From assembly GCA_046350355.1 (NCBI GenBank), contig JAXMAN010000002.1, forward strand, positions 1,238,109-1,302,108: a stretch of DNA of 64,000 nt. Reading direction: 5' to 3'. The notes under the pieces were generated by a model. The model ran no database searches. It was not told the DNA's origin and was given only the letters and a program-made list of their open reading frames with translations. Origin of the DNA: UBA966 sp046350355. Its GTDB lineage: Bacteria > Planctomycetota > Phycisphaerae > Phycisphaerales > SM1A02. Position numbers and translations under genes: made by a program. Position 1 is the first letter of the stretch, and each line of letters starts with the position of its first letter. Of the stretch, positions 12,001 to 19,378 are shown piece by piece.

Positions 12001-15000
12001 GCCGAAGGCGCCGGAGATCGCCGCAAGCGAGATGTCGCCGCCCGCGCTGCTGGTGAGGGTCGTGCCTGCGCCCAGCGTGATCGCGCCGCCGTAGGTCTGC
12101 GCGCCGGTGGTGGTCACCGCGCCGCCGTTGAGCGTCGCGGGACCCGTCACGCCAAGCGAGGTCAGCGCCGTGGTGCCGCCGACCGCGCCGGCGAAGGTCG
12201 TGCCGGTCGCGCTGCCCACCGTGAGCGCGCTGGCGCCGTTCACCGTGGAGCCAAAGCTGACGGCGCCACCGCTGGAGGTCACCGAACGCGCCGCGCCGGA
12301 GAGCGTCGTCGCACCGTTGATCGTGATCGCGCCGCTGGCGGAGAGATCGCCCGCGAGGGTGTTCGTGCCCGCGCTGTCCGTCGTGATCGCGGTGAGCCCC
12401 GAAACCGCGCCGTTGAAGCTGGTGGCGCCCGCGGTGTTGATCGTCAGGCTGAAGGCGCCCGAGCCGCCGCCGAGCGAGATGTTGCCGCTACCGCTGCTGG
12501 TCAGCGTCGTGTTCGCGCCCAGGGCGACCGCGCCGGAGTAGGTCTGCGCGCCGGTCGTCGTCACCGCGCCGCCGCTGAGCGTCGCGGGCCCGGTCACGCT
12601 CAGCGAGGTCAACGCCGTCGTCCCGCCGACCGCGCCGGTGAAGGTTGCGCCCGTGGAGCTGCTCACGGTCAGCGCCGTCGCGCCGTTGACCGTCGAGCCG
12701 AAGCTCACCGCGCCGCCGCTGGAAGTGACGCTGCGGCTCGCGCCCGAGAGCGTCGTCGCGCCGTTGAGCGCGATCGCGCCGCTGGCGGAGAGGTCGCCCG
12801 CGAGGGTGTTCGTGCCTGCGGCATCGGTGGTGATCGCGGTGAGGCCCGAGACCGTGCCGTTGAAGCTCGTGACGCCCGCGGTGTTGAGCGTGAGTCCGAA
12901 GGCGCCCGAGACCGCCGCAAGCGAGAGGTCGCCCGTCGCGCTGCTCGTCAGCGTCGTGTTCGCGCCCAGCGTCAGCGCGCCCGAGTAGGTCTGCGCGCCC
13001 GTCGTCGTGACCGCGCCGCCGTTGAGCGTCGCCGGACCGGTGACCGAGAGCGAGGTGAGCGCCGTCGTACCGCCCACCGCGCCGGTGAAGGTCGCCCCGG
13101 TCGAGCTGCTCACCGTCAGCGCAGTTGCGCCATTGACCGTTGAACCGAAGCTCACCGCGCCGCCGCTGGAGGTGACGCCGCGGCTCGCACCGCTGAGCGC
13201 CGTGGCGCCGTTCAGCGCGATCGCACCGCTCGCGGAGAGGTCGCCCGCAAGCGTGTTCGTGCCGGCCGAATCCGTGGTGATCGCCGTCAGCCCCGAAACC
13301 GTGCCGTTGAACGCGGTCACGCCCGCGGTGTTGATCGTCAGGCTGAACGCGCCCGACCCGCCGCCGAGCGAGATGTTCCCGCTCCCGCTGCTGGTCAGCG
13401 TCGTGTTCGCGCCCAGGGCGACCGCGCCCGAGTAGGTCTGCGCGCCGGTCGTCGTCACCGCGCCGCCGTTGAGCGTCGCGGCACCCGTCACGCTGAGCGA
13501 TGTCAGCGCCGTCGTCCCGCCCACCGCGCCGGTGAATGTCGTCCCCGTGCTCGAGCTCACCGTCAGCGCGCTCGCGCCGTTCACCGTGGAGCCGAAGGCC
13601 ACCGTGCTTCCGGTGGAAGTCACGCTGCGGCTCGCGCCGGAGAGCGTCGTCGCGCCGTTCAGGGCGATCGCCCCGCTTGCGCTCAGGTCCGCGGCCAGCG
13701 TGTTCGTGCCCGCGCTGTCGGTCGTGATCGCCGTCAGCCCGGAGACGGTGCCGTTGAAGGCCGTCGTCCCCGCGGTATTCACCGTGAGCCCGAACGCCCC
13801 CGTGACCGCCGCAAGCGAGATGTTCCCGCTGCCGGTGCTGGTCAGCGTCGCGTTCGCGCCCAGCGCCAGCGATCCCGAGTAGGTCTGCGCGCCCGTCGTC
13901 GTGACCGCGCCGCCGTTGAGCGTCGCCGCACCCGTCACGCTGAGCGATGTCAGCGCCGTCGTCCCGCCCACCGCGCCCCCGAAGGTCGTCCCCGTGACGC
14001 TGCTGACGGTGAGCGCGCTGGCGCCGTCGAGCGTGCCGCCGAAGCTCACGGAGCTCGCGCTCGAGGTCACGCTGCGCGTCGCGCCCGAGAGCGTCGTCGC
14101 GCCGCCGAGGCTGATCGCGCCGCTCGCCGCCAGGTCGACGGCGACGGTGTTCGTGCCCGGCGCGTCCGTGGTGAGCGCGGTCAGGCCGGTGAGCGCGCCA
14201 TTGAAGATCGTCGCGCCGCCGGTGTTCGCGGTCAGCGAGAAGGCGCCCGAGACCGCGCCGAGCGTGATGTCGCCGGAGGCCGTGCTCGTGAGCGTCGTGT
14301 TGCCTGTGAGCGTCAACGGGCCGGACCAGGTCTGCGCACCCGTCGTCGTGGCGAGCACCCCGGTGAGCGTCGCCGCGCCGGTCACGCCGAGCGAGGTGAG
14401 CGCCGTCGTCGTGCCGATCGCGCCGCCGAAGCTCGTGCCCGAGCTCGAGCTCACCGAGAGCGAGGCCGCGCCGTTGATCGTGGAGCCGAAGGCCACCGTG
14501 CTCCCGGTCGAGGTCACGCTGCTCGCTCCGGTCAGCGTCGTCGCGCCGTTGAGCGCGACCGCGCCGCTCGCCGAGATGCTGCCGCCGAGCGAGTTCGTGC
14601 CCGCCGCGTCCGTCGTCAGCGCGGTCAGCCCGGAGGTTGTGCCCGTGAAGGCCGTCGCGCCCGCGGTGTTCACCGTCAGCGAGAAGGCGCCGGAGGCCCC
14701 CGCCACCGAGATGTTCCCGCTGCCGCTGCTCGAGAGCGTCGTGTTCGCGCCCAGGGTCAGCGCGCCGGCGTAGCTCTGCGCGCCGCTGGTGGCGACCGAT
14801 CCGCCGTTGAGCGTCGCGGGCCCCGTCACGCTGAGCGAGGTGAGCGCCGTCGTCCCGCCGACCGCACCCGTGAAGGTCGCGCCGGAGCTCGAGCTCACCG
14901 TCAGCGCGCTCGCGCCGTTGAGCGTCGAGCCGAAGCTCACCGTGCTCCCCGTCGAGGTCACGCTGCGCGTCGTGCCCGAGAGGGTGGTCGCGCCGCCGAG

Positions 15001-18000
15001 CGAGATCGCGCCGCTCGCGGAGAGGTCGCCCGCGAGCGTGTTCGTGCCGACGGAGTCCGTCGTGATCGCGGTCAGGCCGGAGACCGCGCCGTTGAAGGCC
15101 GTCGCGCCCGCGGTGTTGACCGTGAGGCTGAACCCGCCGGACATCGCGTCCATCGAGATGTTGCCGCTGGCGGTGCTCGTCAGGGTCGCGTTCGCCGCGA
15201 GCGTGGTCGCCCCGCCCAGGCTGATCGCGCCGCTCGTGGACAGGCTCGTCGCGAGCGTGTTCGTGCCCGGCGTGTCCGTCGTCAGCGTCGTAATGCCCGA
15301 GAGCCCCGCGTTGAAGACGGTCGCTCCCGCGGTGTTCACCGTCAGGCCCGCGCTGCCCGTGACCGTGCCGTTGAAGGCGATCGTGCCGCTGGCCGTGCTC
15401 GCGAGCGCCCCCGCCGCGCCCAGCGTCAGCGCGCCGTAGGTCTGCGCGCCCGTCGTCGTCGCCAGGCCGGTCGTGAGCGTCGTCGCGCCGGTGACCGCGA
15501 GCGAGGTGAGCGCCGTCGTGCCGCCCACCGTGCCGGTGAAGGTCGTCCCCGTCGCGGAGCTCACCGAGAGGTCCGCAGCGCCGTTGACGGTGCTTCCGAA
15601 GGCGACGCTGCTGCCGCTCGAGCTGATCGAGCGCGTGCCCGTGATCGTCGTCGCGCCGCCGAAGGAGATCGCGCCCGAGGTCGCGACGTCGCCCGTGATC
15701 GTGTTCGAGCCCGCCGAGTCCGTCGTGAGCGTGGTCAGCCCGCTGAATGCGCCGGTGAGCGAGGTGATCCCGGCCGTGTTGATGGTGAGCCCGAATCCAC
15801 CCGAGCCCCCCGCCACCGTGATCGCGCCGGTCGAGCTGCTGGTGAGCGTGGTGTTCGCGCCCAGCGCCATCGCGCCGTAGCTCTGCGCGCCGGTCGTCGT
15901 CACCGCGCCGCCGTTCATCGCGACCGCGCCGGCGGAGGCCGTCAGCGACGAGAGCGTCGTCGTGCCGCCCACCGCACCGCCGAAGGTCGTGGTCCCCGCG
16001 GTCGAGACGGTCAGGCTCTGCGTGCCCGCCGTCGTGCCATTCACCGCGGCGCCGAAGCCGACCGCGCCGGACGCCGTCGAGGTCAGCGTCGTGTTCGCGC
16101 CCAGCGTGACCGCGCCGCCATAGGTCTGCGCGCCCGTCGTCGTCACCGCGCCGCCGCTGATCGTCAGCGCGCCCGTCACCCCCAGCGAGGTGAGCGCCGT
16201 CGTGCCGCCCACCGCGCCGCTGAGCGTCGTGCCCGTCGAGCTGCTGATGCTCAGCGAGCTCGCGCCGTTGATCGTGCTGCCGAAGGCGACCGTCGACCCG
16301 CTGGAGCTGACCGAACGCGATGCGCCCGAGAGCGTCGTCGCGCCGCCCAGGCTGATCGCGCCGCTCGTCGCCAGGTCCGCGGCCAGCGTGTTCGTGCCCG
16401 CGGCGTCGGTCGTCAGCGTGGTGATCCCCGAGAGGCCCGCGTTGAAGATCGTCGCGCCGCCGGTGTTGACCGTCAGTCCGGCGCTGCCGCTCACCGTTCC
16501 GCCGAAGGTGACGCTGCCCGAGCCGCTGCTGGTGAAGAGCCCCGCCGCGCCGAGCGTCAGCGCACCGTAGCTCTGCGCGCCGGAGGTCGTGACCGTCGCG
16601 GCCGTGAGCGTCGCCGCGCCGGTGATGCTCAGCGAGGTCAGCGCCGTCGTGCCGCCCACGATGCCCGTGATCGTCGTGCCGGAGGCCGAGCTGATCGAGA
16701 GCCCCGCCGCGCCGTTGAGCGTGCTGCCGAAGCTCACCGTGCTTCCGGTGGAGCTGATCGAGCGCGCCGCGCCCGAGACGGTCGTCGCGCCGCCGAGCGA
16801 GATCGCGCCGCTGACCGTCAGGTCGCCGTTGATCGTGTTCGATCCCGCGGTATCGGTCGTGAGCGCGGAGACGCCCGTGAGCCCGGTGCCGATCGTCGTC
16901 ACGCCGCCGGTGTTGACGGTGAGCGACTGCGCGCCGCTGCCGGTCACGCCGCCATTGAGGGCGATCGCGCCATTGGTCGTGGAGACGAGCGTCGTGTTCG
17001 CGTTCAGCGTCGCCGCGCCGGTGTAGGTCTGCGCGCCGCTGGTCGTCACCGTGCTTCCGCCGAAGGCGATCGCGCCGTTGCAGGTGATGGAGCTCAGCGC
17101 CGTGCCGCTGCCGACCACGCCGCCGAAGGTCGAAAGTCCCGTGGTCGCCAGCGTCAGCGTGCGCGCCGTCGTGTTCGTGAGCGTCGAGGCGAAGCTGATC
17201 GAGCTGTTGCCCGTGCTCGTCAGGGTCGTGTTCGCGCCGAGCGTGACCGCGCTGAGGAAGGAGAGCGACCCCGCCGCACGCACCGCGCCGCCGTTCACGG
17301 CGACGGTGGTCCCGCCCGCGCTGAAGGAGCCCAGCGCGTTGGTCGACCCGACCGCGCCGGTGAAGGTCACCGCGCCGCTGGTGGAGACGGAGAGGTCGCC
17401 CACGCCCGCGGACTGCCCGTTGATCGTGCTGGAGAAGGTCGTCGTGAAGGCGCCGTTGGTGATGCTGTGCGAGCCCGCGGTCAGCGTCAGCGCGTCGCCC
17501 AGCGTCGTGTTCCCCGCGAGCGAGATGTTGCCGCCGATCACCGTCGATCCGCCGGAGCCCAGCGTCAGCGTCGTCAGGCCCGAAAGCGAGCCGGAGAGGG
17601 TCGTGACCCCCGAGGAGTTCACCGTCAGGCTGCGGTTCGCGCCGACGCCGGTCACCGTGCTCGAGAAGCTCACCGCACCGGACCCGCCTGCGACGGTCGT
17701 GTTCGCGCCCAGCGTCACCGGCCCGGTGAAGCTCACCGTTCCCGCGGTCGTCGCGCCGTAGGCCGTGCCCGAGAGCGCGATCGTGCCGCCGGCGCTGTTG
17801 ATGCTCAGGTTGCCGTTGGCGCGCGAGATGCTCGGGGTAATGTTGACCCCACCGCCCTGGGTGGTGATATTCAGGGCCCCGCGCCAGCTCCCCATGTTGA
17901 AGGACGCGCTGGTGATGTTCACCGTCGCGCCTGCGCCCTGCGCCGCCAGCGTCAGACTGCTGGTGTTCAGCCCCGTGATCGTGCCCGTCGCCGTCCACTG

Positions 18001-19335
18001 GATGCCGTCGGGCTGCGTGCCGCTGTTGTTCTGGACCGTGACGTTGCCCGAGGCGAGCTGCGTGTTCAGCGTCGAGAGCAGCAGCACGTTCGCGCCGCTG
18101 CCGGTGTCCTGCACCGTCAGGTAGGTGGGGTCCAGCAGCAGCATGCCCGCCAGGCTCCCCGTCGAGCCGCGCAGGTCGATGAAGCCGTCGTACTCGAGCG
18201 TCCGCTTGCCGCTGACCTCCGCGAAGCCGCCGCGCGCGCCCTCGCCGACGCCCTGCACGCTGCCCGTGCCCAGGAAGCGCGTCCCCTCGCTCGCGTAGAG
18301 CTCGATGCGCCCGCCGTCGCCCTGCAGCGTCGCCTGCGCGTCCAGCTCCGCGCCGCGCGCGACGTCGATCGCCGCGAGGTCGCGCATCATGATCTCGCCG
18401 CCGCCGCGCGGGCCGCTCGCGTCGATGCGCGCGTCGTCCGTCATCTCCAGCGCATCGCCCGCGACCTGCACCGACCCACCCTGCGCCGTCGCGTTGCCCG
18501 CGCCGCTCGCGTCGATGGTGCCCGCCAGGCGCACGTCGCCGCCGCCCGCGGCCTTTACCTCCAGCGCCTGCGCGACCACGGTGCCTTCCAGGTCGATCGC
18601 CAGCGATGCCAGGTCGCCCGTCGTCGCGACCACGCGCCCGCCCTTGGCGGTCACGGTGCCCGTGTTCACGATGGCCGCGCCCTCGGTCAGCGCCTGCGCG
18701 CCGCCGGCGACGCGCACCCCCACGCTGCCGCCCTTGCGCTTGATCGTCAGCGTCTCGCCGGCGGCCATCGCCACCAGCCCGCCCGGCGCCGTCTCGATCG
18801 AGCCCGTGTTCACCACCGAGCGGCCCGCGAGGATCACCTCGTCCACGGCGCGGATCGAGCCCTCGTTGCGGACCTCGCCCTGCATCCCGGTGACGCGGTC
18901 GCGTCCGGCGAGGAAGTCCTTGTTGGACATGTTCCCCGCCGCGGCGAAGATGCTGCCGACGTCGATGCGCGCGTCCTTGCCGAAGAGCACGCCCGCGCGG
19001 TTGATGAAGTAGACGCGTCCATTGGACAGCAGCGAACCCAGGATCACCGAGGGCGAATCGCCGTTGATCCGGTTGAGCACCCGCGCAGACGAGCCCGGCT
19101 GCAGGAATTCGACCGTCGATCCCGTGGGGATGTCGAAGCGGTCGTAGTCGATGACGGTGTTGTTGCCGGCGCGGATGCGCAGCTTGTCCCCGGCGCGCTC
19201 GAAGGTGGCGTTGCCGCGGCGCACCTTGGCGCCGTCCACCTTGGGTCCACCGGCATGCACGGCCGAGGCCGTCACGAGGGTGCCACCCGCAGCCGCCAGG
19301 GCGGCCGTTCGTCGCAGAAGAGGATTCAACTCCAT
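1..19335 (-). CDS. Giant two-partner secretion exoprotein (TpsA, filamentous-haemagglutinin type), C-terminus beyond window
   Basis: One open frame runs from the ATG at 19335 to the left edge. I scanned the frame and found no in-frame stop, so at least 6,445 residues are encoded. Residues 1-28 look like a signal peptide (MELNPLLRRTAALAAAGG, hydrophobic run, then SAVHA). Residues about 30-330 match the TPS/haemagglutination-activity domain: DYDRFDIPTGSTVEF, then SVILGSLLSNGRVYFINRAG, then VLFGKDARIDVGSIFA. A linker includes LLLDPTYLTVQDTGSG. From about residue 530 to the window edge come tandem Ser/Thr/Gly/Ala-rich units of about 149 residues (for example VTTTGAQAYGGALTLGAST) expected to form a long right-handed beta-helix. 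The extreme left end (VVCSGLTSFTAAVGDPVRMH) starts to depart from the repeat. The transporter gene ends 43 bp upstream. Known for the family: TpsB-dependent export of adhesins, haemolysins or toxins. The role here is unknown; adhesion or a surface coat is an inference. Confidence 0.9.
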   Translation of the reverse strand, partial: MELNPLLRRTAALAAAGGTLVTASAVHAGGPKVDGAKVRRGNATFERAGDKLRIRAGNNTVIDYDRFDIPTGSTVEFLQPGSSARVLNRINGDSPSVILGSLLSNGRVYFINRAGVLFGKDARIDVGSIFAAAGNMSNKDFLAGRDRVTGMQGEVRNEGSIRAVDEVILAGRSVVNTGSIETAPGGLVAMAAGETLTIKRKGGSVGVRVAGGAQALTEGAAIVNTGTVTAKGGRVVATTGDLASLAIDLEGTVVAQALEVKAAGGGDVRLAGTIDASGAGNATAQGGSVQVAGDALEMTDDARIDASGPRGGGEIMMRDLAAIDVARGAELDAQATLQGDGGRIELYASEGTRFLGTGSVQGVGEGARGGFAEVSGKRTLEYDGFIDLRGSTGSLAGMLLLDPTYLTVQDTGSGANVLLLSTLNTQLASGNVTVQNNSGTQPDGIQWTATGTITGLNTSSLTLAAQGAGATVNITSASFNMGSWRGALNITTQGGGVNITPSISRANGNLSINSAGGTIALSGTAYGATTAGTVSFTGPVTLGANTTVAGGSGAVSFSSTVTGVGANRSLTVNSSGVTTLSGSLSGLTTLTLGSGGSTVIGGNISLAGNTTLGDALTLTAGSHSITNGAFTTTFSSTINGQSAGVGDLSVSTSGAVTFTGAVGSTNALGSFSAGGTTVAVNGGAVRAAGSLSFLSAVTLGANTTLTSTGNSSISFASTLTNTTARTLTLATTGLSTFGGVVGSGTALSSITCNGAIAFGGSTVTTSGAQTYTGAATLNANTTLVSTTNGAIALNGGVTGSGAQSLTVNTGGVTTIGTGLTGVSALTTDTAGSNTINGDLTVSGAISLGGATTVSGAARSISSTGSTVSFGSTLNGAAGLSISSASGTTITGIVGGTTALTSLSITGAATLTAATVTTSGAQSYGALTLGAAGLFTSSGSGSVTFGGTVSGSAGLTVNTGGATIFNAGLSGITTLTTDAAGTNTLAADLATSGAISLGGATTLSGASRSVSSSGSTVAFGSTINGASSLSISSSTGTTLSGAVGGTTALTSLGVTGALTISGGAVTTTGAQTYGGAVTLGANTTLTSTASGAVGFGAAVNGTTAGTQSLTVSTAGTTTFGGAVGGTTTLSSLTASAGAVAMNGGAVTTTGAQSYGAMALGANTTLTSSSTGAITVAGGSGGFGLTINTAGITSLTGAFSGLTTLTTDSAGSNTITGDVATSGAISFGGATTITGTRSISSSGSSVAFGSTVNGAADLSVSSATGTTFTGTVGGTTALTSLAVTGATTLTTGLATTTGAQTYGALTLGAAGALASTASGTIAFNGTVTGSAGLTVNTAGATVFNAGLSGITTLTTDTPGTNTLATSLSTSGAISLGGATTLAANATLTSTASGNISMDAMSGGFSLTVNTAGATAFNGAVSGLTAITTDSVGTNTLAGDLSASGAISLGGATTLSGTTRSVTSTGSTVSFGSTLNGASALTVSSSSGATFTGAVGGTTALTSLSVTGPATLNGGSVATSGAQSYAGALTLGANTTLSSSGSGNISVAGASGAFSLTVNTAGATAFTGTTSGLTALTTDAAGTNSLGGSISASGAVALNGATTLTGASSVTSTGSTVAFGSTINGAASLSVSSSSGTSFGGAIGTTTALTSLGVTGAATLTGVLATTTGAQTWSGPLTLTGNTTLTSTASGDITLGAVSGAFSLTANTGGATIFNGALTGLTALTTDAPGTNTVAVDLAASGAISLGGATTLSGATRSVTSSASSVSFGGTLDGASALTVSSVTGTTFGGAVGGTTALTSLSVTGAATLNGGAVTTTGAQTYSGSLALGANATLTSTGSGNISLAAVTGAFGLTVNTAGTTAFNGTVSGLTAITTDSAGTNTLAADLSASGAIALNGATTLSGASRSVTSTGSTVAFGSTVNGASALTVSSSTGTTFTGAVGGTTALTSLSVTGAATLNGGAVTTTGAQTYSGAVALGANTTLTSSGSGNISLGGGSGAFSLTINTAGVTAFNGTVSGLTAITTDSAGTNTLAGDLSASGAIALNGATALSGASRGVTSSGGAVSFGSTVNGATALTVSSSTGATFTGAVGGTTALTSLSVTGPATLNGGAVTTTGAQTYSGALTLGANTTLTSSATGDLSLAAVSGAFGLTLNTAGVTSFNGTVSGLTAITTDAAGTNTLAGDLSASGAIALNGATTLSGASRSVTSSGGAVSFGSTVNGATALTVSSSTGATFTGAVGGTTALTSLSVTGPATLSGGAVTTTGAQTYSGAVALGANTTLTSSGSGNISLGGGSGAFSLTINTAGATSFNGAVSGLTAITTDSAGTNTLAGDLSASGAITINGATTLSGAARSVTSSGGAVSFGSTVNGASALTVGSATGTTFAGAVGGTTALTSLGVTGPATLNGGAVTTTGAQTYGGAITLGAGTTLTSSAGGDISLAAISGAFGLTVNTAGVTSFNGAAAGLASLTTDAAGSNTLAGDLSATGAVTLNGATTLSGANRSVTSTGGAVSFGSTVNGASALTVSSSTGATFTGAVGGTTALTSLGITGPATLNGGAVTTTGAQAYGGALTLGASTTLTSSAGGDISLAAVSGAFGLTVNTAGVTGFNGTVSGLTAITTDAAGTNTLAGDLSASGAIALNGATTLSGASRSVTSSGGAVSFGSTVNGASALTVGSSTGTTFGGAVGGSTALTSLSVTGPATLNGGAVTTTGAQTYGGALTLGANTTLTSSGSGDIALGGGSGAFSLTINTAGATSFNGALTGLTAITTDAAGTDTLAGNLSASGAISLGGATTLSGATRSVTSTGGGVTFGSTLDGASALSVSSATGASFAGAVGGTTALTSLSVTGPATLGGGSVQTTGAQTYAGAITLGADTTLASSAGGDIALAAVTGGGNALSIFTSGDTAFQGAVSGLASLSTDTPGTNTVATDLAATGNISLGGATTLSGASRSVSSSTGSVTFGGTVDGATALTVSAAGGANFNGAVGGTTALTSLGVTGPATLNGGAVTTTGAQTYGSALDLGADTALTSTAGGLITFDGPVNAAVAGGQSLTTSSAGATVINSSIGATRALSSLTILGPVQLNGGPIVTTGSQTYGELSLTQDTTFSSSTGGAITLGAVDCNGFDLTVNTAGLTSLLGAVTEGGDVTTDAPGSLLLGANITAAGAIRLLDGAMTVTGGVRTLQSTGAGAIVLGGTVDGASGGGLVLDSAGGIQIDGAVGATTALASLVATGPTTLSGGSVRTVGAQDYQGALTLGADTTLTSTSRGNIGFAAIAGAGNALTVQTSGITAFDGAVTGLSDLATDAPGSNAVAANITAAGSISLGGATTLSGVSRTIIATGGDLTFGGTLDGASSLTAQAGLQVEFGGAVGSLTALSSLTTVAGTTRVAGPSITTVGAQTLAGDLVLDGNTTLTSQSGGDIAFGLASGAFDLTIDTAGTTTIGGASGLGSLTTDAAGDAVVQGDVNALGQIDLGESVLFTGTIATNRTVQSVNGGVRFGGTVFGAGNLEITSATGTVFADGAGDASDPLNSLIVHGSASLAGAFYTSLVQGYLGATTLTGDVTIVSLNASAVTFGGTIDSTTPHALSVSTILGGTVYFGGAVGSTGALSSIAIGSGQTTFAGGSARTTQGQSWGALTLGAGTTLTSTGAGNISLAGIGGAFALQVNTAGVTSFGGTASGLTSITTDAAGNNSLAGDLTASGAIALNGATTVASASSVTSTGAGVSFGSTVDGPGALTVSSATGTTFTGAVGATTALASLTSTGTVAVNGGAVRTVGSQTYGGAVTMGANTTFTSTGAGNVAFGGTIAGSGGSRSLTVNTAGQTSFAANGSSLGTVTLDTPGTNLIGGNLTAIGAVSIGGATTLVGPARIISSTISTVVFNGTIDGATALSVGTSGGATFNGAIGSTTALTSLTVSGPATLAGGAVTTTGDQIYGGAVTLGAATTLTSNAGAVSFAAALNGARALSISSATGTSFGGIVGGTTALTSLSVTGAATVNGGAITTTGAQTYAGGLTLGAGTTLTSTGGGDIALGGGSGAFALTINTAGTTTFNGTVAGLTAITTDAAGTNTLAGDLSASGAIALGGATTLSGATRSVTSTAGGVSFGSTLDGASALTVSSATGTTFTGAVGSNAALGSLSVLGAATIGGSGVFTNGAQSYASTVTLGTNGHFVSNGGGQIDFAGALAGGGFALSVDTAGQTRFGGTVTGLTTLTTDAAGSNAVAGDIAASGAIALGGATTLSGAARSITSTGGTIAFGGTLDGASALTLDAAAGTTFAGAVGATTALTALDITGTSAVDGGSIRTTGAQTYGGTVTLGADAQFSSTAAGQIDFAGVVQGGGNDFTVDTAGLTRFGGDVLAASTITTDAAGSNSIAADLQATGAIALGGATILKASSQSITSTGGSISFGGTLDGPSALTLDSATGTTFSAAVGGTTALASLSVAGPANLDGGSVTTTGAQTWGGLTTLGVDTTLTSTGGGDIVLDGAVEGTTVGGQSLTTDTTGTTFINNSVGAVTALSTLTVIGPVVINGSPINTTGGQNYGVLNLTQDTVFTSTTRGNITLGTVDCNGFSLTVNTSGTTTFAGNVFDASTITTDAPGFLVLSGALSAAGDIQLLDALTVAGAGATRTITTTGAGSILLGGTVNGPATLVLQTAGGGVTFANTVGATTALGGLTVSGGATTIDGGSVRTVGDQTYAALTLGADTTLTTTGAGDIALGAVTGGGHALTVNTAGATSFGGAAAGLASLVTDAAGTNSIAADLTATGAILLQGATTLAAPAVTVTSSGAGVNFAGTVNGASALSVASLTGTTFGGAVGATTALTSLTATGPVTLSGGSVRTTGAQSYAGALTLGANTTLTSTGGGGLTLAAIDGAFGLTLQTAGTTTFNGAATGVTSITTDAPGSNSIAADLSVSGAMDLGGTTQFVGASRSLSAGTTLVLGGAVEGSGAVTLTSGSGTTVGGDIGTGSAITSLTVHGDLLLQAGEVVTTNGILFDGAVTTTASTLSIDAGAGALHFASTFDGAADVSLASGAGTQFDAAVGATTALGSLSVSGPATIAGGSIRTSGAQSYTGALTLAAETTLESTARGDITLGAVGGAFDLSVNTSGLTSFTGALTGLTALTTDTPGSNSLAEDLLVSGNISLGGATSFIGASRSIQSTAGSVLFGGTLDGAGALSVQGATGTTFAGAVGGTTALASLTVTGAAQLDAGSIRTVGAQSYGGLLTLGANATLSSTGAGTIEFGGGIAGAHALTVNTAGTTSFLGAVSGLASLVTDAAGINSVAADLSTTGALTLGGATTLSGATRTIASTAGAVTFGGTLDGASALGVSSATGASFNGAVGATTALASLTVTGPATLNGGAVTTTGAQSYAGTTTLGANTTLTSTGAGTIGLASVGGAFGLTVNTAGTTAFNGAVSGLTTLTTDAAGTNALAANLSTSGAISLGGATTLSGANRSVTSSSGSVTFGGTLDGASALSVASATGTTFAGAVGATTALTSLSVTGPAALNGGTVTTTGAQSYAGTTTLGADTTLTSTGAGTIGLAGVGGAFGLTINTAGTTAFNGTVSGLTAITTDAAGTNALAGDLSASGAIALNGATTLSGANRSVTSTAGTVAFGSTLNGASALSVSSLNGTTFGGAVGATTALTALTATGPVRIDGGSVRTSGGQTYDNAVVLGATTTFTSTGSTVRFLSTLDALTSGGQSATIAAAGGTTFAGAVGGTVSLGSLATSGGTTTIGGGLIRTTDAQGYGAIELGADAVLTSTGSGAVTFAGAVDGSGRALTVNTAGATTFNAAVADLTTLTTDAAGTNALNADLSASGVISLGGATTVGAGTRTVTSTGGAVTFGATVDGPGALVVDAAGTTTFAGAVGATTALDSLAVSGATTLQGGTVRTQGAQTFGGLVTLGAATTLTSLDGGDIDLASGLAGGGRALTINTAGATRFGAGVSGLASLLTDTPGSNELGGNIAATGAITLGGATQLLGATRTITSTGGAVAITGTLDGATALTVQSATGTSLANEIGANTALAALTVNGPVSLGGGTVITTGAQRYGTATLAADTTLQSTGGQTIEFTGTLNGAHALVAQTAGTTRFAGAVGGTTALASLQATDGAVAVDGGSIRTTGDQSLGAVSLGAATTLQTTAGGDLTVASVAGNGRALTLRSAGTTEIAGSASGLASFLSDGGGTTLLGGSIAASGDVNLLDAVMLQTGAHGVSSSGGDVLFAAAVDGPGALSASGATGTTFTGAVGATQALASLAVTGPAQVNGGAVATAGNASFAGTTTFGASTTIAAGGTLSLGASAAAGGFDLTLQAGEIDFASGITLSGRNLSFSGPMQGSGALTFGATGTLAVRGDLTTGGALSVGTPSLLVLAGDISSLGDLLFAGQIRVDGNRTITSRSGGDVLFQSTITGTSDDADSLYVVCSGLTSFTAAVGDPVRMHRLETDHPGTIRTAPSANAV
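140..17760 (-). repeat. Tandem array of about 38 repeats, mostly 447 bp, inside the giant exoprotein gene
   Basis: A recurring GAQTYGG/GAQSYGG codon block marks each unit. Marks fall at about 1216, 1672, 2120, 2357, 2810, 3257, 3706, 4155, 4827, 5272, 5733, 5977, 6427, 6883, 7328, 7557, 8012 and so on to about 17023. Most spacings are 443-461 bp. A few are short (229-245 bp) or long (about 665-670 bp), meaning half units and degenerate marks. Within a unit the protein cycles through short strands such as TTLTSSAGG, AFGLTVNTAG, AITTDAAGTNTLAGDL, AIALNGATTLSG, VSFGSTVNG and TGTTFGGAVGG. Units between about 10.3 and 14.3 kb are the most uniform, while those near both ends are more divergent. The whole array stays in frame. 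Confidence 0.92.
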
Positions 19336-19378
19336 GATTCGCTCGCGGGGAACTGCCTGCTCGATCGCAACGCCAGAT

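Noticed and set aside
140..17760. A CRISPR array or satellite DNA in the 447-bp repeats
   Set aside because: The repeats are long, contiguous and keep a single reading frame, so they are coding repeats without spacers.
12488..17998. A 1,836-codon minus-strand frame rich in Arg, Asp and His
   Set aside because: It overlaps the repeat gene in another frame, has a composition unlike any protein, and the true frame has a clear TPS domain and signal peptide.
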